Assembly (NCBI GenBank): GCA_964655775.1
Contig: CAZZNQ010000060.1
Span: forward strand, 1-26,823
Length of the DNA: 26,823 nt
Source: CAZZNQ01 sp964655775
Lineage (GTDB): Bacteria > Planctomycetota > Brocadiia > SM23-32
Reading direction: 5' to 3'
The position numbers and the translations under genes were made by a program. The notes beneath the pieces were generated by a model that had not been told where the DNA came from, ran no database searches, and worked only from the letters and a program-made list of their open reading frames with translations. This document shows positions 15,360-22,770 of the stretch, in pieces; position 1 is the stretch's first letter, and every line of letters begins with the position of its first letter.

Positions 15360-16931
15360 TCAGGACTCCACCCGACGCAGGAAAGGCAGCACCTTGCCGG
15401 CAGCGGTCACCTGGGGGCTCTCCCGCACAACGCCGATGGTGCCGGCTGCGCCCCAGGTTGCGGACGCGATCCGGCCCGCCTGTGACCGCTGCGACAGCGC
15501 GCCCAGTATCTCCCGCACCAGCCGCTCCGGATCGATTTCGCCGATCGCGGGTGCCACGTACAGGAGAACGCGGCTTCTGCCGCGCCCGTCCTCCTCCTCG
15601 ACCCACTGGTAGTCCAGCGGCCCTCCGCCGTATCGGGGCCGAAGGACATGCTCCACCAGGTCGATCAACTCCGACACGGCAACCGTCATCCCACCGCAGG
15701 TCACCCGGGCGGTGCTGTGCACGGCGCGCAGGTGCAGGTCCAACCCCATCTGCCCGAAGAGGCACCCGCACCGCCGGCGTTCCAGGCGGGCGCAGTCGCC
15801 CAGTTCCACGTTGATCATCACCTTCGGGCTCGTCTCGTGCAGCGACGTGAGGTAGAGGACGGCCGGCGAACGGGGGGCGGACCGTTCACCGGCGACAACT
15901 GCGACGAGGTCACGGCAGAGGTGCAGATCGCCGATGTCCGCGGGATCGGTGCAGCCGACGGCCATGATGCCCATCTCGGTGGATGCATACCGCGGCCAGC
16001 CGTCTGCCCCGGATGCCCGGATCTCCCGCCAGCGGGCGGGGGTGAGTGGCTCTCCACCCAGGTGGAAGGTCACTTCTTCCAGGCTCTCGCCACGCTCCAC
16101 GGCCAGCCGGCAGAGCAGCACCGCCCGGCTCACGTAGGAATGCAGCGCCGCGCGACCGTCGCGGTCCCTGCTCTCGATCAGCCAGCGGAGAACGCTCGAC
16201 GGGGGTCCCGGCTCAGGCATCGCCAGGCGATTGCGAGAAGCACCGGACGCCGCCACCAGCCCAGCCGTGAGGAGCCGCCCCACCGGTCCCGACGAGCGAA
16301 GGCCGCCGGTCTCCGTATCGAACCAGCGCACAGGCCCGTGCGCCAACTTGGCGTACATCAGCGAATGGACGATGCCTGAGGGCGCCGGCAACTGCGAGTA
16401 CCAGACGGATAGGTCCGAGCCGTACAACCCCAGCAGTTTCAGGAAGAACGCCTGATAGCTCGCCATCACGGCGATCTGGTCCAGGTCGAAGATCGACCGG
16501 ACCGGCCGGCCCGAGCTTCCGCCGCTGCCGCCGATCACTATGGGTGAGACAATCGGGTTGTCGAAGTCCTCCGCTGCCGGCGTTACCTCCAGGTCGCCCC
16601 TGACCACCGGGATGCGGGCCTTGAACTCGTCCAACGATAGCTGGACGCCGGCCTTCTTGAGCCGCGCAAGTTCCTGTTCCAGACCGTGCCGCCTAACGCC
16701 GCGTGCCAAGTCCTCATACCCGCAGTCCGCCGCCTTGAGCAGGGGCAGGTATGGACTGTCGGGATTGTCGAAGACGCATCGTCGCACCAGCCGGAGGAAG
16801 CTCTCCGCGCGTGTCTCCAGGCGCCGTTCCACGCACCGTCGGGCTTCCTCGAAGGACAACGTGTTGTTCAGCCAGCGTCCCAGGCGCAGAACGGAGCGGG
16901 TATAGGAACGCAGAGCCCTTGCCGCCTTCAA
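15360..16931 (-). CDS. Adenylate-forming enzyme, PaaK/CapK-like (phenylacetate-CoA ligase family)
   Basis: This 523-residue soluble protein has the ANL-superfamily hallmarks in order: a phosphate loop GGSGGSSGRPV (134-144), LGGEPL (291-296), YASTEMG (315-321), the ribose-binding aspartate in ELGDCARL (D379), two nearby cysteines (C388, C390), and a C-terminal lysine in AAGKVLPFLRR. It should activate a carboxylate as its adenylate, then pass it to CoA or another acceptor. The TTG start at 16931 is supported by GGGAGG five bases upstream, and no ATG fits. It lies 24 bp after a polysaccharide lyase gene and is probably in its operon, an unusual partner for a lyase. CapK-like members act in polysaccharide biosynthesis loci, so acyl transfer to a glycan or lipid is an alternative to catabolic CoA ligation. 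The substrate is unknown. Confidence 0.8.
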   Translation of the reverse strand: MKAARALRSYTRSVLRLGRWLNNTLSFEEARRCVERRLETRAESFLRLVRRCVFDNPDSPYLPLLKAADCGYEDLARGVRRHGLEQELARLKKAGVQLSLDEFKARIPVVRGDLEVTPAAEDFDNPIVSPIVIGGSGGSSGRPVRSIFDLDQIAVMASYQAFFLKLLGLYGSDLSVWYSQLPAPSGIVHSLMYAKLAHGPVRWFDTETGGLRSSGPVGRLLTAGLVAASGASRNRLAMPEPGPPSSVLRWLIESRDRDGRAALHSYVSRAVLLCRLAVERGESLEEVTFHLGGEPLTPARWREIRASGADGWPRYASTEMGIMAVGCTDPADIGDLHLCRDLVAVVAGERSAPRSPAVLYLTSLHETSPKVMINVELGDCARLERRRCGCLFGQMGLDLHLRAVHSTARVTCGGMTVAVSELIDLVEHVLRPRYGGGPLDYQWVEEEDGRGRSRVLLYVAPAIGEIDPERLVREILGALSQRSQAGRIASATWGAAGTIGVVRESPQVTAAGKVLPFLRRVES

Positions 16932-16955
16932 GGCAGCCTCCCTGCTGAATGATCG

Positions 16956-18977
16956 CTACGGCAGGGGCAGTTCGGTTCCGCTGCCGTCGTCGGGCAGTTC
17001 CGCGGTCACCGTCCCGCCGGTCAGCGTGATCGTGGCGGTGCCGCCGGTCTGCGTGGGATCGCTGACGCGGAGGCGCGCTCGGTCCCAGGCGGCCAGGCAC
17101 GGACGCGTGGTCTCGAAACCGACCTCGACGATGCGTGCCGGTGCGTAGCACGCCGCCATGTGCAGTCCGTCGGGCAACGCGACGCACTGGGCGACGGAAT
17201 CGTTATGAATCACCGTCCACGGTGGATCGCTCGCCGCCGCCTGCATCGAGTTGGTGTCCGCACCGAGCAGCACGGCATATGCGGTTGCCGGTGGTTGAGG
17301 GCCGTGCTCCAGAACGGCCATGAAGACCGGCTCGGTTACGGGGTCGTCGCTGCGGCCGTGGTTGATCGAGTGCCACGAGCCCGTCACCGGGCCGACGGTC
17401 ACCTCGACGGTGCTCGGCGCCGCCAGCAGATAGCCGACGCCGTGATGGAGCAGCCAGCGGACATCGTCGAACCGGTGGGCGCCTTCCGCCAGAACGGCCG
17501 GCTGCCGTCCGGCGCGCCCGATCCACACCCGGCTGCGCAGGCGGCACTGCTCCAGCGCCGTGCGCACGGGCCCGGCGTCGGGCGCCCGCGGTTCGCTCAT
17601 CAGGCAGAGCATCGTATCGTCGAAAAAGAACCACGCTTTGCGCATCGAGAGCGTGCCACCGCTCTCGTCGGTACGACGGTAGTCCATAGCGGTGAGCCCA
17701 CCCGGATCCGCGCTCAGCCCGCCGACGAACGGGCTCTGTTCCACTTTTCCGCCGGGGCCGGCGGTGGTGACGCCGGGAAGGTAGCGCCAGTCCCAGACCG
17801 GCTGCATGTTGTGGTATTCCAGGCCGTCGCGCAGCACGTAGCAGTCGCCGCTGTGCAGATACGGTACGCCTTTGAGGTTCTCCGAGTTGATGGACTCGGT
17901 CGCCCGCGTGCGGTCGGACAGAGTCTTGAGGAAGACCGACGCATCGGGCTGGTGGTAGACGCTGAAATCGGCGCGCGGAAAGTGGCGGTAGCCGTCCAGC
18001 GGCCTGCCCTCGCCTTCCTGGCGGGCGATGAAGGCGTCGATCTCCTCCTGACGTTCGGGGTCGACCTCGCGCCACAGACTCAGCAGCCCGCGCAGATCGG
18101 ATGCACGGAGGCTGTTCCCGCGACTGACGGCCCGGTCCAGCGTAGACGGAACGGTGTACGTGCCCCTGCACATCCACTGCAGACCTTCCAGGATGTAGTC
18201 GGACAGGATGTCTCGTTTGTCCTCGGGCATCTCCCACGGCGTGCCGCGAAGCTGCCATGCCACGTCTACCACCACGCGGGCGTAACTGCCGCCGTAATGG
18301 AACGCCTGCAGGCGCGGCCCGTGCTGGTAGAAGCTGTTGTCGTTCTGGATGCCCTGCGCCGCGCCGCGTACCACCTCCTGCCATATGCGCCGGGCAGCCG
18401 TCGCGGCGTCGCGGGTCCGACCTTCCAGGCAGGCGTGATGCAGTGCCAGTTCCGCCGACCAGACGAGGTTGGCGCCGCTGCCGCGCACCTCGTGGTGGCC
18501 TATCACCTCCAGCGCCCCGGCGCGCAGGTCCCCCTTCAGCCGATCGCCGAGGACCACCACAATGTCGCGCATAATCTGCGGCACGCCGATCTGGGTCCAC
18601 CACCAGGTGTGTTCGTATCGGTGGTCGGTCCAGTCTCGCAATGCTCGCCGCAGCCCGTCCTTCAGGACCGCATCGCCGGCAAGATCGCTTTCCTCACTAA
18701 CCAGGGCAACGGCCATGTCTCGCACGCGCGAGAGGTGGGCGACGGTTCGCCACGACGAGGGGCTTCGGTCGTCATAGTCGATGTCTGCCCAGCGACCGTC
18801 TTCGGACAGCTCTTCAAGGTAGCGTGTGACGCGCGGGACATCGCGCCGTCTTGAGGCGAGCACGCGTTCGCGGCAGCGGCTCAGCACCAGGTCGCAGACG
18901 TCAGCGTTGCCGTCGGCCGGCGTAGACGCGCACAGCATCGCCACGCACGCCGCAAGCAGACAGGGGTAGGCCAGCAT
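16956..18977 (-). CDS. Secreted polysaccharide lyase family 8 (chondroitin AC lyase/hyaluronate lyase-like)
   Basis: This 673-residue protein has a signal peptide (about residues 1-22), an alpha/alpha-toroid catalytic domain (about 30-330) and beta-sandwich domains after it. Family landmarks are WWWTQIGVPQ, GSGANLVW, DNSFYQHGPRLQAFHYGGSY, RAVSRGNSLR, SINSENLKG and WDWRYLPGVTT. N170, H219, Y228, R282 and R286 have the spacing of the catalytic residues of Pedobacter heparinus chondroitin AC lyase (His225, Tyr234, Arg288), and E363/N366 probably correspond to Glu371/Asn374. It should cleave a uronic-acid-containing polysaccharide by beta-elimination outside the cytoplasm. The start at 18977 has GGAG eight bases upstream. 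It lies 48 bp after an unrecognised secreted protein gene and 24 bp before the adenylate-forming gene. Substrate could be chondroitin, hyaluronan, xanthan or an algal analogue. Confidence 0.88.
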   Translation of the reverse strand: MLAYPCLLAACVAMLCASTPADGNADVCDLVLSRCRERVLASRRRDVPRVTRYLEELSEDGRWADIDYDDRSPSSWRTVAHLSRVRDMAVALVSEESDLAGDAVLKDGLRRALRDWTDHRYEHTWWWTQIGVPQIMRDIVVVLGDRLKGDLRAGALEVIGHHEVRGSGANLVWSAELALHHACLEGRTRDAATAARRIWQEVVRGAAQGIQNDNSFYQHGPRLQAFHYGGSYARVVVDVAWQLRGTPWEMPEDKRDILSDYILEGLQWMCRGTYTVPSTLDRAVSRGNSLRASDLRGLLSLWREVDPERQEEIDAFIARQEGEGRPLDGYRHFPRADFSVYHQPDASVFLKTLSDRTRATESINSENLKGVPYLHSGDCYVLRDGLEYHNMQPVWDWRYLPGVTTAGPGGKVEQSPFVGGLSADPGGLTAMDYRRTDESGGTLSMRKAWFFFDDTMLCLMSEPRAPDAGPVRTALEQCRLRSRVWIGRAGRQPAVLAEGAHRFDDVRWLLHHGVGYLLAAPSTVEVTVGPVTGSWHSINHGRSDDPVTEPVFMAVLEHGPQPPATAYAVLLGADTNSMQAAASDPPWTVIHNDSVAQCVALPDGLHMAACYAPARIVEVGFETTRPCLAAWDRARLRVSDPTQTGGTATITLTGGTVTAELPDDGSGTELPLP

Positions 18978-19025
18978 GTATCGACTCCGTTTTCGGGTGT
19001 TCGTCAGGTAGAGATGGGTTCCGTT

Positions 19026-20501
19026 TCACAGGTTCTCGGGGCGTGGATTCGGCACCCACGTCCCCTTGCGGTCCTGCCAGACCCACTTGAAGTTGTGGCC
19101 CGAGTACACCTGCTCCGGAACGCGATCGCGGTAGGCGCGCCACATGGCATCCACGAACGGATCGAAGCTCTGCGTCTCCTGCCGGGGGCGTCCGCGCTCG
19201 CCACGGGCTTCGGCGTAGGGATCGTCGGGCCGCATCCACCTGTCACAGTAGTCAAAGAACGCGTCGTGCTTCCAGATCGGCACCGCCTGCATCAGCCGAG
19301 CGGCCAGGGCCGTGCCGGTCCAGGCCACGGCGTTGCAGCAGACGCGGTAGCCTTCCGACGTCCGGTCCCATCTCTCCCATTCGGAGGGATGCTTCTCCTC
19401 GTAGGGCTGACGTTGGCCGTGGTGAATCACCATCTGCCACAGCACGGTCTGGCCGAACCAGCCTTTGCCGTAGTAGGTTTGGGCGTCCTCGTGGAAGACG
19501 GCGCTCTCCGGCAGGTCACGCAGTTCGGGGACGTTCAGCATCAGGCTTGCGAACAGGATGGGCCACTTGCGCCCGCTGCTGTGTCCGCCGCCCTCGTTCC
19601 AGTGCCCCCCGGCTTTGGCGAGACCGGACAGGTCGATGCCCCGCTGCACGAGGCCGATCACGAGCTTCTGCTTGCGTTGCCTGGGCACATCCAGGTGAAC
19701 CATCAGGCTGGCGATGGAAGTGATGCGCCCGAACTCGCGGCCGTAGTTCGGCATGTTCTCGTTGGGGTTGACCTGCTGCTGTGTCCAGCTCAGCAGATGG
19801 TCCAGCCAGGGCCTCTGGAAGTAACGTTCGAACTGCTCCCAGGACGGGACCTCGCCCGCGGGCGGCAGTTGCAGGAGGCGATCCCACCGGAGCTCGGACG
19901 CCCGGTATATCGGCTTGTCCGTGCCGGCATAGGGCGGCCGGAAGCCGTCCGCCGGCGGCTCTTCCGGCAGGCAAGTCAGCACGGCGGCGGTGCGCAGCAC
20001 GCACTCGCATTTCTTCTCGGATTGCCACAGGAGTGCGTGCGCGAAGTTGTCCACCGGGAGACTCGTGTTGCTGATCGTGGATATGAGCGAACGGCCCGGT
20101 TCCAGCTTGCAGGGCAGCTTGACGCTCAGGTCGGGATCGTAGGATGCGCTTCGCGAGTCGTAGCCGTGGCGTCTGCCGCACTCCAGGACGATCATGGAAC
20201 CGTTGCGCATGCGGCCGTCGTTGCGGAGACTGGTGTCTCCCCACTGGTTCTTCGCGAACTCCGCGTCCTTCTCTTCCACGGGTCCAGGTGCGGGCGTGAT
20301 CTCGACGACGGTCGCCGGTCCCACGATCCACCAGTCGCCGGTGATGAACCGGCCGCACTTGACGGGCTGACCGAGTTTCCACGTAATGCCGTACTGGCTC
20401 AGTTCGTCACGCATGACGGCCTCCGAAGCATCCACTTGCTGCCAGGCACACGCCGCGCACAGCAGCGCGACAACGGCTGTCCGTATGGGCGTCCACTTCA
20501 T
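19026..20501 (-). CDS. Secreted protein of unknown function, possibly an alpha-helical toroid
   Basis: I do not recognise this 491-residue protein. It begins with a signal peptide (KWTPIRTAVVALLCAACAWQ) probably cut around residue 26. The middle and end are helix-rich, with conserved-looking aromatic/histidine clusters: NYGREFGRITSIASL, AGGHWNEGGGHSSGRKWP, FGQTVLWQMVIHHGQRQ and SGHNFKWVWQDRKG. Segments such as GRKWPILFASLMLN resemble the inner helices of alpha/alpha-toroid lyases and hydrolases, but no known catalytic signature is visible. I chose ATG at 20501 over the ATG at 20510 because AGGAG sits at a workable distance only from the former. It is the first gene behind a good promoter and heads the operon with the PL8 lyase, so a role in binding or cutting the same polysaccharide is likely. 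An undescribed lyase family is possible. Confidence 0.75.
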   Translation of the reverse strand: MKWTPIRTAVVALLCAACAWQQVDASEAVMRDELSQYGITWKLGQPVKCGRFITGDWWIVGPATVVEITPAPGPVEEKDAEFAKNQWGDTSLRNDGRMRNGSMIVLECGRRHGYDSRSASYDPDLSVKLPCKLEPGRSLISTISNTSLPVDNFAHALLWQSEKKCECVLRTAAVLTCLPEEPPADGFRPPYAGTDKPIYRASELRWDRLLQLPPAGEVPSWEQFERYFQRPWLDHLLSWTQQQVNPNENMPNYGREFGRITSIASLMVHLDVPRQRKQKLVIGLVQRGIDLSGLAKAGGHWNEGGGHSSGRKWPILFASLMLNVPELRDLPESAVFHEDAQTYYGKGWFGQTVLWQMVIHHGQRQPYEEKHPSEWERWDRTSEGYRVCCNAVAWTGTALAARLMQAVPIWKHDAFFDYCDRWMRPDDPYAEARGERGRPRQETQSFDPFVDAMWRAYRDRVPEQVYSGHNFKWVWQDRKGTWVPNPRPENL

Positions 20502-20546
20502 TGTCCTCATTCTCCTCTATTGCGGCATCCCTTCCGAGCCATTGCC

Positions 20547-20574
20547 ATTATAGTGCGCGGGAGTCGGCGCTCAA
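20547..20574 (-). promoter_or_regulatory. Sigma70-like promoter of the lyase operon
   Basis: On the minus strand TTGAGC (20574-20569), a 16-bp spacer and a perfect TATAAT (20552-20547). The start site would be near 20540, about 39 bases before the ATG at 20501. A second TTGACA lies a little upstream, but 31 bp from the -10 box, too far to pair with it. Confidence 0.55.
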
Positions 20575-20611
20575 CGCGCGCTTTGTCAACAAGACTCGGA
20601 CCAGGCCGCTC

Positions 20612-20640
20612 TCGACACCGAAAGCGCCTTCTGTTACGGT
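20612..20640 (+). promoter_or_regulatory. Weak candidate promoter of the GH42-like gene
   Basis: TCGACA (20612-20617), 17 bp, then TACGGT (20635-20640). The -35 box differs from consensus at one position but the -10 box is poor. It is the best match I see in the 172 bp between the divergent genes. Confidence 0.22.
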
Positions 20641-20673
20641 TGCGGTCCGCACGAGAATACTCAGGAGCAGATC

Positions 20674-22758
20674 ATGAAGGCCGCCGATCTTACACTCGGA
20701 TTCATGCCGTACGGCACCGTGTACCTCGTCGACCCCGAGCTGACGCCCGAGGAGCAACGGCGCGACCTGGAGACGATACGCGGGCTGAACTTCAACACCG
20801 TGGTCCTCTGGCCGGTCGTGTCCCGTTGGGACGCCGACAAGTCGCGAGGCATCGCGTTCGACTCCGTGGACCGCGTCGTGGGCACGTGCGCCGAACTCGG
20901 CCTGAAGGCGATTCTCGAACTTCAGGGGCAGAACTGCTCGTTCCAGGAAGCGCCCGAATGCCTGGAGCTTCCGCCCGGGACGCCTCGTCCCAATGCGCGC
21001 GACATTCCCATCAACGATCCCCTCTACAAGAAGCAGACGCGCCGTTACTTCCGGGCGGTGGCGGAGCACTTCCGCGGCCATCCCGCGCTGCTGGCGTACG
21101 ACATCTTCAACGAGGTGGGCAACCTCTCGCGCGATGCGGCCACCATCCGCGAGTTCATCGCTTTCCTGCGGGACCAGTACGACGGCGACGTGCAGGAAAT
21201 GAATCACGCCTGGGGCGCGTTCTTCGCCGACTTCGAGGGCATTGCCGACGTGCCGCCCAGATTCACGGCGTGGCGATGGTCCTCCTGCGTGGCGGAGCGC
21301 GACTGGCAGCGGTTCCGCGCGCGCGACTTCGCCGACCGGCTGGAGGAGTGGGCGTCCTGGATCCGCGAGATCGATTCCGACGTGGTGATCCTCGCGGACC
21401 TGCTCGGCACCGGAACCATGCACAACCGGGCCGGAGACTACTACGGTATCACGGACCGGGAGGTGGCCCGCGCGGTGCAGGTGCTCGGGCTCTCCTGCTA
21501 CGGGAACATGCTGGGCAAACGGTGGTGGGAATGCGATTCCTGGCGTTGGGCGCAATGGTGGCGCAGTTCTCTGAGCGCGGCCGAGGGTCGGCAGACCATC
21601 ATCTCCGAGATGATGACGCAGAACCGGACGATGTTCCCATGGGAGGCGTCGTCGATGACGGATCAGCTCCGGCTGTGGAGCTACCAGGCCATGTTCCACG
21701 GCATCGGGGGGCTGATCTACTGGAAGTTCCGTCCGTTCCGGCGGGGACTGCAGGTCTCGGGAAGGGGCCTGACGGACTTCGCGGCGCGTCCCAATCACTT
21801 CGGCCGGGAGGCGGCGGAGGTGGCCGCCTTCGTCGAGCGGAACGCCGACCGACTGGCCGGCGCGCGACCGGATTCGGCCGGGTGCGCCATCCTTCACGAT
21901 CCCAACACCCAGAACGTCTACCAGGCGCTGCAGCCGAAGGAAGCCGACTTCTACACCGACGCCCTCAGCGGGATGTTCCAGGGCTTCTGGCGGCACGGAG
22001 TGAGTCCGGCCGTCGTCCAGCCCGAGGACCTCGATGCATCGGGCGGACCGGCCTGGCTGCGCGTTCTGGCCGTGCCGTGCAACGTCGCGGTATCGAGGAA
22101 CACGGCGCTGGCGCTCGCCGCCTTTGTCCGGCGCGGCGGCGTGCTGCTGACGGAGTCGCGGTTCGCGCTGCTCGACGAAGACGGACGCCTCTGGTCCCAC
22201 GTGCCCGGAGGCGGGCTGCATGAGGCCCTCGGCTTCGAGGAGCGCAACTTCACGGCCCGCATGTGCGTTTCCATAGACCTTGGCGACGGCGAGTGCCTGA
22301 TCCTGGAGAACGACTTCTTCCAGGAGCTGTCCCTTGATGCCGACGCTGAGCGGTTGCTCAGTACCGACGGCGGCGCGCCGGCGTTGATCGCCCGCGAGGT
22401 CGGCGAGGGGCTCGTCCTGCACTCCGCGCTGCTCTTGGGCAAGCTGATTCATCAGGCGCGCCCCGGAGCATTGGCGGTTTTCGGCAGGGCGTTCAAGCGC
22501 CTCGCGCCCGCGCTCCGGCCGGCGGTCGCCGTTCTGGAGAAGGGCGATAGGACCGACGTCTCGGTCCTTCTCGGCGACGACGATGAGCCCGTTCTCGTTG
22601 GCATCACGAACTACGAGGATGAGTCGACCCTGGTGCGGCTGGATTGGCCGGCTGCGCCGTCGCGCATCGAGTGCGACGATCGGGCGACGGTCCGCGCGGA
22701 GGGCAGCGAACTTTTCGTTCGCGTGCCGGGCCGCAGTGCGCTGGCGCTCTGGGTCTGA
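20674..22758 (+). CDS. Glycoside hydrolase, GH42-like (beta-galactosidase family)
   Basis: This 694-residue protein has an N-terminal TIM barrel (about residues 1-390), a trimerisation-like Rossmann domain (about 395-610; VLAVPCNVAVSRNTALALAAFVRRGGVLLTESR matches the GH42 middle domain) and a small C-terminal beta domain (WLRVL to the final ALALWV). The likely acid/base glutamate is E147 in DIFNEVGN and the nucleophile E312 in QTIISEMMTQN, at the ends of strands 4 and 7 as in GH42. The ATG has AGGAG six bases upstream. There is no signal peptide, so it should act in the cytoplasm on imported oligosaccharides. It diverges from the lyase operon and may finish breakdown of the same polysaccharide. 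Sequence similarity to true beta-galactosidases looks remote; another clan A family or specificity is possible. Confidence 0.78.
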   Translation: MKAADLTLGFMPYGTVYLVDPELTPEEQRRDLETIRGLNFNTVVLWPVVSRWDADKSRGIAFDSVDRVVGTCAELGLKAILELQGQNCSFQEAPECLELPPGTPRPNARDIPINDPLYKKQTRRYFRAVAEHFRGHPALLAYDIFNEVGNLSRDAATIREFIAFLRDQYDGDVQEMNHAWGAFFADFEGIADVPPRFTAWRWSSCVAERDWQRFRARDFADRLEEWASWIREIDSDVVILADLLGTGTMHNRAGDYYGITDREVARAVQVLGLSCYGNMLGKRWWECDSWRWAQWWRSSLSAAEGRQTIISEMMTQNRTMFPWEASSMTDQLRLWSYQAMFHGIGGLIYWKFRPFRRGLQVSGRGLTDFAARPNHFGREAAEVAAFVERNADRLAGARPDSAGCAILHDPNTQNVYQALQPKEADFYTDALSGMFQGFWRHGVSPAVVQPEDLDASGGPAWLRVLAVPCNVAVSRNTALALAAFVRRGGVLLTESRFALLDEDGRLWSHVPGGGLHEALGFEERNFTARMCVSIDLGDGECLILENDFFQELSLDADAERLLSTDGGAPALIAREVGEGLVLHSALLLGKLIHQARPGALAVFGRAFKRLAPALRPAVAVLEKGDRTDVSVLLGDDDEPVLVGITNYEDESTLVRLDWPAAPSRIECDDRATVRAEGSELFVRVPGRSALALWV

Positions 22759-22770
22759 ATCGCGTTTCCG

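Noticed and set aside
19014..22223. A 1069-codon plus-strand frame across the lyase operon and the GH42-like gene
   Set aside because: It runs antisense to the secreted protein gene and out of frame with the GH42-like gene; the latter has catalytic motifs and a ribosome site, this frame has neither.
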